Shown one piece after another: positions 50,946 through 63,569 of a stretch of DNA of 64,000 bases. The position numbers were made by a program, and so were the translations under genes. The first letter of the stretch is position 1; the number at the start of each line of letters is the position of its first letter. A model generated the notes under the pieces. It did not search any database, had not been told where the DNA came from, and was given only the letters and a program-made list of their open reading frames with translations. Origin of the DNA: Chamaea fasciata (taxonomy: Eukaryota; Chordata; Aves; Passeriformes; Sylviidae); assembly GCA_029207755.1 (NCBI GenBank), contig JARCOQ010000085.1, positions 1-64,000 on the forward strand, written 5' to 3'.

Positions 50946-51620
50946 CAGGGACAGTCAGGGAACCCCAAGGGACAGCCAGGGAACCCCCAGGGCGCCGCAT
51001 GGCCACCCAGGGCACCCACAGGGACACCAAGGGGACAGCCAGGGTACTCCCTGGGACACCAAGGGGACAGCCAGGGCACCCCCAAGGACACCTAGGGGAC
51101 AGACAGGGCACCCCCAGAGACATCTAGGGGACAGCCAGGGCACCCTTGGGACAGCCAGGGCACCCCCAGAGACAGAAGGACACCCCCAGGGACACCTAGG
51201 GGACAGCCTGGGCACCCCAGGGACAGCCAGGGCACCCCCAGGGACACCTAGGGGACCCCCAGCGACACCTAGGGGACAGTCAGGGCACTCCCAGGGACAC
51301 CCTGGGCACCCCCAGGGACATCTAGAGGACCGCCAGGGAAGCCCCAGGGACAGCCAGGGCACCCCCAGGGACACCTAGGGGACAGCCAGGGCACCGCAAG
51401 GAGAGCCAGGGCACCCCCAGGGACACCTAAGGGACAGACACAGGACCCCAGGGACACCAAGGGGACAGCCAGGGCACCCCCAGGGACACCTAGGAAACAG
51501 CCAGGGCACCCCAGGGACAGCCAGGGCACCCCCAGGGACACCAAGGAGACAGCCAGGGCACCGCACAGGCACGTAGGGGACAGCCAGGGCACCCCCAGGG
51601 ACACCCAGAGAACAGCCAGG

Positions 51621-52045
51621 GCACTCAAGGGACAGCCACGGCACCCCCAGAGCGCCCCAGGGACACCCAGGGCACCCACAGGGACACCAATGGGAAAGCC
51701 AGGGTACCCCCAGGGACACCTAGGGCACAGCCAGGGCACTCCAGGGACAGCCAGGGCACCCCCAGGGACACCTAGGGGACAGACAGGGCACCCCCAGGGA
51801 CATCTAGGGCACCTCCAGGGCACGCCCAGGGACACCTAAGGGACAGCCAGGCCACGCCCAGGGACACCTAGGGGACAGCCAGGGCACCGCCAGGGACACC
51901 AGGGCACCCCTAGGGACACCAAGGGGACAGCCAGGGCACCCCCAGGGACACCGAGGAGACAGCCAGGGCACCCCAGGGACAGCCAGGGCACCCCCAGGGA
52001 CACCTAGGAGACAGCCAAGGCACTTCAGGGACAGCCAGGGCACCC
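51621..52045. repeat. 1,100-bp higher-order pair, right member
   Basis: Partner of 50521-50945 at 1,100 bp. The AGGCCACGCCC and CACCCCTAGGGACACC part is also present at 56.6 and 57.4 kb. Confidence 0.8.
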
Positions 52046-52609
52046 CCAGGGACACCAAGGACACAGTCATGGCACCCCAGGGACACCTAGGGGATAGCCA
52101 GGGCACCCCAGGGACAGCCAGGGCACCCCCAGGGACACCAAGGAGACAGCCAGGGCACCGCACGGACACCTAGGGGACAGCCAGGGCCCCCTAGGGACAG
52201 CCAGGGCTCCCCCAGGGACACCTAGAGGACAGGCAGGGCACCTTGGGGACACCACGGGGACAGCCAGAGCACCCCAAGGACAGCCAGGGCACCCCCAGGG
52301 ACACCTAGTGGACAGCCATGGCACTCCCAGGGACACCAAGGGCACAGCCAGGGCACCCTAGGGACAGCCAGGGCACCCCCAGGGACACCAATGGGACAGC
52401 CAGGGCAACCCAAGGGACAAACAAGACACTCCGAGCGACACCTAGGGGACAGCCAGGGCACCCCCAGGGACACCTAGGGGACAGCTAGGGAACCACAGGG
52501 ACACCTCGGGCACCCCCAGGGACACCTAGGGGACCTCCAGGGCACCCGCAGGGACACCTAGGGGACAGCCAGGGCACCCCCAGGGACCCCTAGGGGACAG
52601 CCAGGGCAC

Positions 52610-53680
52610 CCCCAGGGACACCTAGGGGACAGGTAGGGCACCCCCAGGGACACCTAGGGGACAGGTAGGGCACACCCAGGGACACCTAGGGGACAGCCAG
52701 GGCACCGTTAGGAGAGCCAGGGCACCCCCAAGGACACCTAAGGGACAGCCACGGTACCCCAGGGACACCAAGGGGACAGCCAGGGCACCCCGAGGGACAC
52801 CAAGGGGAGAGCCAGGGCACCCCAGGGACAGCCAGGGCACCCCCAGGGACACCAAGGGGACAGGCAGGGCACCCAAGGGACAGCCAGGGCTCCCCCAGGG
52901 ACACCTAGGGGACAGGCAGGGCACCCCAGGGTCACCAAGGGGACAGCCTGAGCACCCCAAGGACAGCCAGGGCACCCCCAGGGACACCCCGGGGACAGCC
53001 AGGGCACCCTAAGGGACACCCAGGGGACAGCCATGGCACTCCCAGGGACAACTAGGGGACAGCCAGGGCATCCTTGTGACAGCCAGGGCACCCCTAGGGA
53101 CACAAGGACACCCCCAGGGACACCTAGGGGACAGCCAGGGCACCCCCAGGGACACCTAGGGGACAGCCTGGGCACCCTCGGGACAGCCCGGGCCCCCCCA
53201 GGGACACCTAGGGGACAGCCAGCGCACCCTTGTGACAGCCAGGGCACCCCCAGGGACATCTAGAGGACCTCCAGGGCAGTCCCAGGGACAGCCAGGGCAC
53301 CCTTAGGGACACATAGAGGACAGCCAGGGCACCGCAAGGAGAGCCAGGGCCCCCCCAGGGACACCTAAAGGACAGCCACGGTACCCCAGGGACACCAAGG
53401 GGACAGCCAGGGCACCCCCAGGGACACCTAGGGGACAGCCAGGGCATCCCAGGGACAGCCAGGGCACCCCCAGGGACACCAAGGAGACAGCCAGGGCCCC
53501 CTAGGGACAGCCAGGGCTCTCCCAGGGACACCTAGAGGACAGGCAGGGCACCTTGGGGACCCCATGGGGACAGCCAGAGCACCCCAAGGACAGCCAGGGC
53601 ACCCCCAGGGACACCTAGTGGACAGCCAGGGCACCCTCAGGGACACCTAGGGGACAGCCATGGCACTCCCAGGGACACCG
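52610..53680. repeat. 5.2-kb higher-order pair, right member
   Basis: Same ordered landmarks as 47410-48300, with length changes of whole units and single-base differences (GCACCGTTAGGAGAGCC here for GCACCGTGAGGAGAGCC). Confidence 0.8.
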
Positions 53681-56584
53681 AGGGCACAGCCAGGGCACCC
53701 TAGGGACAGCCAGGGCACCCCCAGGGACACCAATGGGACAGCCAGGGCAACCCAAGGGACAAACAAGGCACTCCAAGGGACACCTAGGGGACCTCCAGGG
53801 CACCCCCAGGGACACCTAGGGGACAGCCAGGGCACCCCCAGAGACACCTAGGGGACAGCTAGGGAACCACAGGGACACCCCGGGTACCCTCAGGGACACC
53901 TAGGGGACAGGTAGGGCACCCCGAGGGACACATACGGGACAGCCAGGGCACCCCCAGGGACACCTTGGGGACAGGCAGGGCAACCCAGGGACACCGAGGG
54001 CACCCCCAGGGACACCTAGGGGACCTCCAGGGCACCCCCAGCGACAACTAGGGGACAGTCAGGGCACTCCCAGGGACACCCTTGGCAACCCCAGGGACAT
54101 CTAGAGGACCTCCAGGGCAGCCCCAGGGACAGCCAGGGCACCCCCAGGGACACCTCGGGGAAAGCCAGGGCACCGCAAGGAGAGCCAGGGCACCCCCAGG
54201 GACACCTAAGGGACAGCCACGGTACCCCAGGGACACCAAGGAGACAGCCAGGGCACCCGCAGGGACACCTAGGGGACAGCCAGGGCACCCTAGGGAAAGC
54301 CACGGCTCCCCCAGCGACACCTAGGGGACAGGCAGGGGACCCCCAGGGACACCAAGGGGACAGCCAGAGCACCCCAGGGACAGCCAGGGAAACCCCAGGG
54401 ACACCTAGGGGACAGCCAGGGCACCCTAGGGACAGCCAGGGCACCCCCAGAGACACCGAGGGCACATCCGGGCACCCTAGGGACAGCCAGGGCACCCCCA
54501 GGGACAACTAGGGGACAGGCAGGGCACCCCCAGGGACACCTAGTGGACAGTCAGGGGACCCCCAGGGACAGCCAGGGCACCCCAGGGACACCTAGGGGAC
54601 TGCCAGGAAACCCCCAGGGACACCCAGGGGACAGCCATGGCACTCCCAGGGACACCTAGGGGACAACAAGGGCACCCCAGGGACACCGAGGGCACAGCCA
54701 GGGTACCCTAGGGACAGCCAGGGCACCCCCAGGGACACCAATGGGACAGCCAGGGCAACCCAAGGGACAAACAAGACACTCCCAGGGACACCTAGGGGAC
54801 CTCCAGGGCACCCGCAGGGACACCTAGGGGACAGCCAGGGCACCCTCAGGGACACCTAGGGGACAGCTAGGGAACTATAGGGACACCCCGGGCACCCCCA
54901 GGGACACCTAGAGGACTACCAGGGCACCCCCAGGGACACCTTTGGGACAGCTAGGGAACCCCAGGGACACCCAGGGCACCCCCAGGGACACCTAGGGGAC
55001 ACCCAGGCCACACTCAGGGACACGTAGGGGAGAACCAGGGCACCCCAGGGACAGCCAGGGCACCTCCAGGGACACGTAGGGCACAGCCAGGGCACCCCCA
55101 GGGACACGTAGGGGACAGGAAGGGCACCCCCAGGGACAGCCAGGGAACACCCAGGGAAGCCTAGGGGACAGCCAGGGCACCCCCAGGGACAGCCGAGGCA
55201 CCCCTGGGGCACCCCAGGGACACCCACGGCACCCCCAGGGACACGTAGGAGACAGCCAGGGAACCCTAGGGACAGCCAGGGCTCCCCCAGGGACACCTAG
55301 GGGACAGGTAGGGCACCCCCAGGGACACCAAGGGGACAGCCAGAGCACCACTGGGAGAGCCAGGGGAACCCCAGGGACACCTAGGGGACAGCCAGGGCAC
55401 CCTCGGGACACCCAGGGCACCCCCAGGGACACCTAGGGCACAGCCAGGGCAACCCCAGGGACACCAAGGAAACAGCCAGGGCACTCCAGGGACAGCCAGG
55501 GCACCCCCAGGGACACCTAGGGGACAGGCAGGGCACCCCCAGGGACAGCCAGGGCTCCCCCAGGGACAGCCAGGGCACCCCCCGGGCGCCCCAGGGACAC
55601 CCAGGGCCCCGACAGGGAAACAAAGGGGACAGCCAGGGTACCCCCAGGGACACCTAGGGGACAGACAGGGCACCCCCAGGGACACCAGGGCACCCCCAGG
55701 GACAGCAAGGAGTCAGCCAGGGCACCCCAGGGACACCTAGGGGTTAGCCAGGGCATCCTAGGGAACCAGGGCACCCTCAGAGACACCGAGGGTAGAACCA
55801 AGGCACCCTAGGGACAGCCAAGGCACCCCCAGGGACACCTAGGGGACAGCCAGGGAACTCCAGGTTCAGTCAGGGCACCCCCAGGAACACGAAGGAGACA
55901 GCCAGGGCACCCCAGGGACAGCCAGGGAACCCCAGGGACAGCCAGGGCACCCCCAGGGCGCCGCATGGACACCCAGGGCACCCACAGGGACACCAAGGGG
56001 ACAGCAAGGGCACCCCAGGGACAGAAAGGGCACCCCCAGGGACACCTAGGAAACAGCCAGGGCACCCCCAGGGACAACTAAAGGATAGGCTGGGCCCCCC
56101 CAGGGACAGCCAGGGCACCCCCAGGGCGCCCCAGGGACACCCAGGGCACCCACAGGGACACAAATGGGACAGCCAGGGTACCACCAGGGACACATAGGGG
56201 ACAGCCAGGGCACCCCCAGGGACAGCCAGGGCACCCCCAGGGCACCCCAGGGACAGCCAGGGCACCCCAGGGACACCTAGGGCACAGCCAGGGCACCCTA
56301 GGGACAGCCAGGGCACCGCCAGGGACACCTCGGGGACAGGCAGGGCACCTACTGGGACACCTAGGGGACAGCCAGGGCACCCCCAGGGACACCTAGGGCA
56401 CAGCCAGGGCACCCCCAGGGAAAGCCAAGGCACCCCCAGGGCACCCACAGGGACACCAAGGGGACAGCCAGGGTACCCCCAGGGACACCTAGGACACAGC
56501 CAGGGCACTCCAGGGACAGCCAGGGCACCCCCAGGGACACCTAGGGGACAGACAGGGCACCCCCAGGGACATCTAGGGGACCGC

Positions 56585-56756
56585 CAGGGCACGCCCAGGG
56601 ACACCTAAGGGACAGCCAGGCCACGCCCAGGGACACCTAGGGGAAAGCCAGGGCACGCCCAGGGACACCAGGGCACCCCTAGGGACACCAAGGGGACAGC
56701 CAGGGTACCGCCAGGGACACCTAGGAGACCGGCAGGGCACCCTAGGAACAGCCAGG
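56585..56756. repeat. 827-bp higher-order pair, left member
   Basis: Aligns with 57412-57583 at 827 bp: AGGCCACGCCC, GGGGAAAGCC, CACCAGGGCACCCC and GAGACCGGCAGGGCACC. Related to the 1,100-bp pair near 50.7 and 51.8 kb. Confidence 0.7.
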
Positions 56757-57411
56757 GCACCCCCAGGGACACCAAGGAGAGTGCCAGGGCACCCCAGGGA
56801 CAGCCAGGGCACCCCCAGGGATCACCTAGAAGACAGCCAGGGCACCCCAAAAACAGCCAGGGCACCCCAGGGACACCTAGGGGATAGCCTGGTCACCCCA
56901 GGGACACCCAGGGCACCCCCAGGGACACCTAGGGGACAGCCAGGGCATCCTAGGGACAGCCAGGGCACCGTCAGAGACAACGAGGGTAGAACCAGGGCAC
57001 CCTAGGGACAGCCAAGGTACCCCAAGGGACACCTAGGGCACAGGCAGGGCAATCCCAGGGACACGGAGGGGACAGCCAAGACACTCCAGGGACAGTCAGG
57101 GCACCCCCAGGGACACCTAGGGGACAGGCAGGGCACCCCCAGGGACAGCCAGGGCACCCCCAGGGCACCCCAGGGACAGCCAGGGCACCACAGGGACACC
57201 TAGGGCACAGCCAGGGCACCCTAGGGACAGCCAGGGCACCGCCAGGGAAACCTCGGGGACAGGCAGGGCACCTACAGGGACACCTAGGGGACAGCCAGGG
57301 CACCCCCAGGGACACCAAGGGGACAGCCAGGGCACTCTAGGGACAGCCAGGGTACCCCCAGGGACACCTAGGGGACAGACAGGGCACCCCCAGGGACATA
57401 TAGGGGACCTC

Positions 57412-57583
57412 CAGGGCACGCCCATGGACACCTAAGGGACAGCCAGGCCACGCCCAGGGACACCTAGGGGAAAGCCAGGGCACCCCCAGGGACACCAGGG
57501 CACCCCTAGGGACACCAAGGGGACAGCCAGGGTACCCCCAGGGACACCTAGGAGACCGGCAGGGCACCCCAGGAACAGCCAGG
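57412..57583. repeat. 827-bp higher-order pair, right member
   Basis: Partner of 56585-56756. It differs by a few single bases, such as GCCCATGGACACC for GCCCAGGGACACC. Confidence 0.7.
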
Positions 57584-58693
57584 GCACCCCAGGGACACCT
57601 AGGGGATAGCCAGGGAACCCCAGGGACACCCAGGGCACCCCCAGGGACACCAAGTGGACAGCCAGGGCACCCCAGGGACACCTAGGGCACCCCACAAACA
57701 CCTAGGGGACAGCCAGGGCACCCCAGGGATAGCCAGGGCACCCTCAGGGACACCAAGGGACAGCCAGGGCACCCCAGTGACACCCTGGGCACCCCCAGGG
57801 ACGGCCAGGGAACCCTCAGGGACACCAAGGCGACAGCCAGGGCACCTCAGGGACAGACAGGGCACCCCCAGGGACACCTAGGGGACCTCTAGGGCACCCC
57901 AAGGCACACCTAGGGGACAGCCAGGGCACCACCAGGGACACCTAGGGGACAGCCAGGGTACTCTCAGGGACACACTGGGCACCCCTAGGGACACCCAGGG
58001 CACCGCCAGAGACACCTAGGGGACAGCCAAGGCACCCCCAGGGACAGCCAAAACACCCCCAGGTCACCCCAGGGACACCAAGGGCACCCCCAGGGACAGG
58101 TAGGGCACAGCCAGGGCACCCCAGGGACAGCCAGGGCACCCCCAGGGACACATAGGGCACAGCCAGGGCACCCCCAGGGACACCTAGGGGACAGCCAGGG
58201 CACCCCCAGGGACACCTAGGAGACAGCCAGGGCACTCCAAAGACAGCCAGGGCACGCCCAGGGACACCTAGGGGACAGAGAGGGCACCCCCAGGGACACC
58301 TAGGGGACCGCAAGGGCACGCCCAGGGACACCTAAGGGACAGCCAGGCATGCCCTGGGACACTTAGGAGACAGCCAGGGCACCCCCAGGGACACATAGGG
58401 CACAGCCAGGTCACCCTAGGGACAGCCAGGCCACCCCCAGGGACACCAGGGCACCCCCAGGGACACCTAGGGGACAACCAGGGCACCCCAGGGACAGACA
58501 GGGCACCCCCAGGGACACCTTGGGAACCCCCAGGGACATCAACGGGACCTCCAGGGCACCCCCTGGAACACCTAGGGGACAGCCAGGGAACCCCAGTGAC
58601 ACCCTGGGGACCCCCAGCGACCCCTAGGGGACAGTCAGGGCACTCCCAGGGACACCCTGGCACCCCCAGGGACACCTAGGGGACAGCCAGGGC

Positions 58694-59387
58694 ACCGTAG
58701 GGACCGCCAGGGCACCCCCAGAGACACCAAGGGCACAGCCAGGGCACCCTCAGGGACACCTAGGGGACAGCCAGGGCACCCCCAGGGACACCTAGGGGAC
58801 AACTAGGGCACCCCCAGGGGCAGCCAGGACACCCCCAGGGCACCCTCAGGGACAGCCAGGGGACCCCCAGGGACACCTAGGGGACAGGCAGGGCACCCCA
58901 GAAACACCTAGGGCACACCCAGGGCGCCTCAGGGACACCAAGGGGACAGGCAGGGTACCCCCAGGGACACCTAGGGGACAGCCAGGGCACTCCAGGGACA
59001 GCCACGGCACCCCCAGGGACACCAAGGGGACAGCCAGGGCACCGTAGGGACCGCCAGGGCACCCCCAGAGACACCAAGGGCACAGCCAGGGCACCCTCAG
59101 GGACACCTAGGGGACAGCCAGGGCACCCCCAGGGACACCTAGGGGACAACTAGGGCACCCCCAGGGGCAGCCAGGGCACCCCCAGGGCACCCTCAGGGAC
59201 AGCCAGGGGACCCCCAGGGACACCTAGGGGACAGGCAGGGCACCCCAGAAACACCTAGGGCACACCCAGGGCGCCTCAGGGACACCAAGGGGACAGCCAG
59301 GGTACCCCCAGGGACACCTAGGGGACAGCCAGGGCACTCCAGGGACAGCCACGGCACCCCCAGGGACACCAAGGGGACAGCCAGGGC
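58694..59387. repeat. 347-bp tandem duplication
   Basis: ACCGTAGGGACCGCC at 58694 recurs at 59041. The following landmarks (CACCAAGGGCACAGCC, GACAACTAGGGCACC, CCAGGGGCAGCC, CAGAAACACCTAGGG, GCGCCTCAGGG) all shift by 347 bp. The two units are adjacent, with very few differences, so this is one of the youngest duplications in the window. Confidence 0.85.
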
Positions 59388-62300
59388 ACCCCCAGGGACA
59401 CCAAGGGGACAGACAGGGCTCTCCAGGGACAGCCAAGTCACCCCCAGGGCACCCCAGTAACACCCAGGGCACCTCCAGGGACACGTAGGGGACAGCCAGG
59501 GCACCCCAGGAACAGACAGGACACCCCCAGGCACACCTAGGGGACAGCCAGGGCACTCCAGGGACACCAAGGGAACCCCCAGGGACACCTAGGGGACAGC
59601 CAAAGAACTCCAGTGACACCCTAGGAACCCCCAGAGACGCCTAGGGGACAGCCAGGGCACCCCAAGGAGAGCCAGGGCACCTTCAGAGACACCATAGGGA
59701 CAGCCAGGGTACCCCAGGGACACCGAGGGGACAGCCATGGCACCCTAGGGACAGCCATGGCAACCCCAGGGACACCTCGGGGACAGGCAGGGCACCCCCA
59801 GGGACACCTAGGGGACAGCCAGGGCACTTTCAGGGACACCAAAGGGGCAGCCAGGGCACTCCAGGGACAGCCACGGCACCCCCAGGGACACCAAGGGGAC
59901 AGCCAGGGTACCCCCAGGGACACCTAGGGGACAGACAGGGTATCACAGGGACAGCCAGGGCACCCCCAGGGACACCTAGGGGACAGACAGGGCACCTCCA
60001 GGGACACCTAGGGGACCTCCAGGGCACGCCGAGGGACACCTAAGGGACAACCAGGCATGCCCAGGGACACTTAGGGGACAGCCAGGGCACCCCCAGGGAC
60101 ATATAGGGTTCAGCTAGGTCACCCTAGGGACAGCCAGGGCACCCCCACGGACACCAGGGCACCCCCAGGGACACCTAGGGGACAGGCAGGGAACCCCAGT
60201 GACACCCTGGGGACCCCCAGCGATACCTAGGGGACAGTCAGGGCACGCCCAGGTACACCCTGGCACCCCCAGGGACACCTATGGGACAGCCAGGGCACCC
60301 TAGGGACCGCCAGGGCATCCCCAGGGACACCTCGGGGACAGGCAGGGCAACCCCAGAACACCTAGGGGACAGCCAGGGCACCCCCAGGGCACCCCAGGGA
60401 CACCAAGGGCACCCCCAGGGACACGTAGGGGACAGCCAGGGTACCGTAGGGACAGCCAGGGCACCCCCAGGGACACCTAGGGCACAGCCAGGGCACCCCC
60501 AGGGACATCTAGGGGACAATCAGGGCACCCACAGGGACAGCCAGGGCTCCCCCAGGGACACCTAGAGGACAGCCAGGGCATTCCAGGGACAGACAGGGCA
60601 CCCCCAGGGACGCCTAGGGGACGTCCAGGGCACGCTAAGGGACACCTAAGGGACAGCCAGGGAACCCCCAGGAACAACTAGGGGACAGCCAAGGAACTCC
60701 AGTGACACCCTAGGCACCCGCAGGGACACCTAGGGGACAGCCAGGGCACCCCAAGGAGAGCCAGGGTACCCTCAGGGACACCATAGGGACAACCAGGGTA
60801 CCCCAGGGACACCAAGGGGACAGCCAGGGCACCCTAGGGACAGCCAGGGCACCCGCAGGGACACGTAGGGGACAGCCAGGGCACCCCAGGGACAGCCAGG
60901 GCACCCCCAGGGACACCTAGGGGACAGCCAGGGCACTCCAGGGACACCCAGGGCACCCCCAGGGACACCTAGCGGACAGCCAGGGCACCCACAGGGCACC
61001 CTCAGGGACAACCAGGGGATCCCCAGGGACACCTAGGGGATAGACAGGGCACCCCAGGGACAGCCAAGGCACCCCCAGGGACAGCCAGGACACCCCCACG
61101 GCCCCCAGGGACACCCAGGGCTCCCCAGGGACACGTAGGGGACAGCCAGGGCACCCCCAGGGACAGCCCGGGCACCCCCAAGGACAGCTAGGGGACAGCC
61201 AGGGCCCCCCCAGGGACACCTAGTGGACAGCCAGGGCACCCTCAGGGACACCTAGGGGACAGGCAGGGCACCCCCAGGGACACCCAGGGCACCCCTAAAG
61301 ACACGTACAAGACAGCCAGGAAACCCCAGGGACACCCTGGGCACCCCCAGGGACACCTAGGGGACAGCCAGGGCACTCCCAGGGACACCCTCGGCACCCC
61401 CAGGGACACCTAGGGGACAGCCAGGGCACCCCCAGAGACACCGAGGGCACAGCCAGGGCACCCTCTGGGACACATAGGGGACAGGCAAGGCACGCCCAGG
61501 GACAACGCGGGGACACCCAGGACACCCCCAGGGACACCTAGGGGACAGCCAGGGCACCTCCAGGGACAGCCAGGGCCCCCCCAGGGAACTTCAGGGACAC
61601 CTAGGGGACAGCCAGGACACCGCAGGTACAGCCAGGGCCCCCCCAGGGACACCTAGGGGACAGGCAGGGCTCCCCCAGGGACACCTAGGGGACAGGCAGG
61701 GCACCCCCAGGGACACCTAGGTGACAGGCAGGGCACCCCAGGGACACCAATGGGACAGCCAGGGTACCCCCAGGGACACCTAGGGGACATCCAGGGCACC
61801 CCCAGGGAAAGCCTGGGCACCCCCTGGGACACCAAAGGGACAGCCATGGCACGCCCAAGGACACCTAGGGGACAGCCAGGGCACTCCAGTGACAGACAGG
61901 GCACCCCCAGGGACACCTAGGGGACAGACAGGGCACCACTGAGACAACTTGGGGACAGCCAGGGCACCCCTCAGGTACACCAGGGCACCCCCAGGGAAAC
62001 CTAGGGCACAGCCAGGGCACCCCCAGGGACACCTAGGGGACAGACAGGGCGCCCCCAGGGACAGCCAGGGCACCCCCAGGGACACCTAGGGGACAGCCAG
62101 GGCACTCAAGGGACAGCCAGGGCACCCCCAGGGACACCTAGGGGACAGCCAGGGCACCCCCAGGGACTGCCAGGTAACGCCCATGGACACCTAGGGGACA
62201 GGCAGGGCACCCCCAGGGACAGCCAGCGCACCCCCAGGGACACCTAGGGGACAGCCAGGGCACTCCAGGAAGAGCCAAGGCAGCCCCAGGGACACCACGG

Positions 62301-63260
62301 AGACCGCCAGGGCACCCCTAGGGACAGCCAGGGCACGCCAAGGGACACCTAGGGAACAGGCAGGGCAACCCCAGGGACACCAAGGGGACAGCCAGAGCAT
62401 CACAAGGACAGCCACGGCACCCCAGGGACAGCCAGGGCACCCCCAGGGACACCTAGGGGACAGCCAGGGCACCCCAGGGACAGCCAGGGCACCCTCAGGG
62501 ACACCTAGGGGACAGCCAGGGCACCCCCAGGGTCACCTAGTGGACAGCCAGGGCACCCCCAGGGACAGCCAGGGCACCCACAGGGCACTCTCAGGGACAA
62601 CCAGGGGATCCCCAGGGACACCTAGGGGACAGCCAGGGCACCCCCAGGGACACCAAGCGGACAGCCAGGGCACTCCAGGGACAGCCAAGTCACCCCCAGG
62701 GCACCTTAGGGACACCCAGGGCACCCGCAGGGACACGTAGGGGACAGCCAGGGCACCCCAGGGACAGCCAGGGCACCACCAGAGACACCTATCGTACAGC
62801 CAGGGCTCCCCCAAGGACACCTAGGGGACAGCCAAGGAACTCCAGTGACACCCTAGGTACCCGCAGGGACACCTAGGGGACGGCCAGGGCACCCCAAGGA
62901 GAGCCAGGTTACCCTCAGGGACACCATAGGGACAGCCAGGGTACCCCAGGGACACCAAGGGGACAGCCAGGGCACCCTAGGGACAGCCAGGGCACCCCCA
63001 GGGACACCTCGGGGACAGGCAGGGCACCCCCAGGGACACCAATGGGGCAGCCAGGGCACTCCAGGGAAAGCCAGGGCACCCCCAGGGACACCTAGGGGAC
63101 AGGCAGGGCACCCCCAGGGACACCAAGGGGAAAGCCAGAGCACCCGGAGGACAGCCAGGGCACTTCAGGGACAGCCAGGGCACCTCCAGGGACAGCTAGG
63201 GGACAGCCAGGGTACTCCAGGGACAGCCAGGGCACCCCCAGGGACACCTAGGGTACAGCC

Positions 63261-63569
63261 AGCGTACCCCAGAGACACCTAGGGGACAGCCAGAGCACCC
63301 CAAGGACAGCCAGGGCACCACAGGGACAGCCAGGGCACCCCCAGGGACACCTAGGGGACAGCCAGCGTACCCCAGAGACACCTAGGGGACAGCCAGAGCA
63401 CCCCAAGGACAGCCAGGGCACCCCAGGGACAGCCAGGGCACCCCCAGGGACACCTAGGGGACAGCCAGCGTACCCCAGAGACACCTAGGGGACAGCCAGA
63501 GCACCCCAAGGACAGCCAGGGCACCCCAGGGACAGTCAGGGCACCCGAGGGACACCTGGGGATATCCAG
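63261..63569. repeat. 103-bp higher-order repeat, three copies
   Basis: AGCGTACCCCAGAGACACC starts at 63261, 63364 and 63467, with the intervening CAGAGCACCCCAAGGACAGCC, CAGGGACAGCC and CACCTAGG landmarks in the same places. The copies are nearly identical (for example CACCACAGGG against CACCCCAGGG). The fourth unit, from about 63540, is already diverged (ACCTGGGGATATCC). It shows recent local amplification of a three- to four-unit cassette. Confidence 0.85.

Noticed and set aside
55690..55810. A slightly odd stretch (GGAGTCAGCC, GGGGTTAGCC, TAGGGAACCAGGGCACC) as a possible non-repeat insertion.
   Set aside because: It aligns to the unit throughout with several substitutions and one shortened unit; it is diverged satellite.
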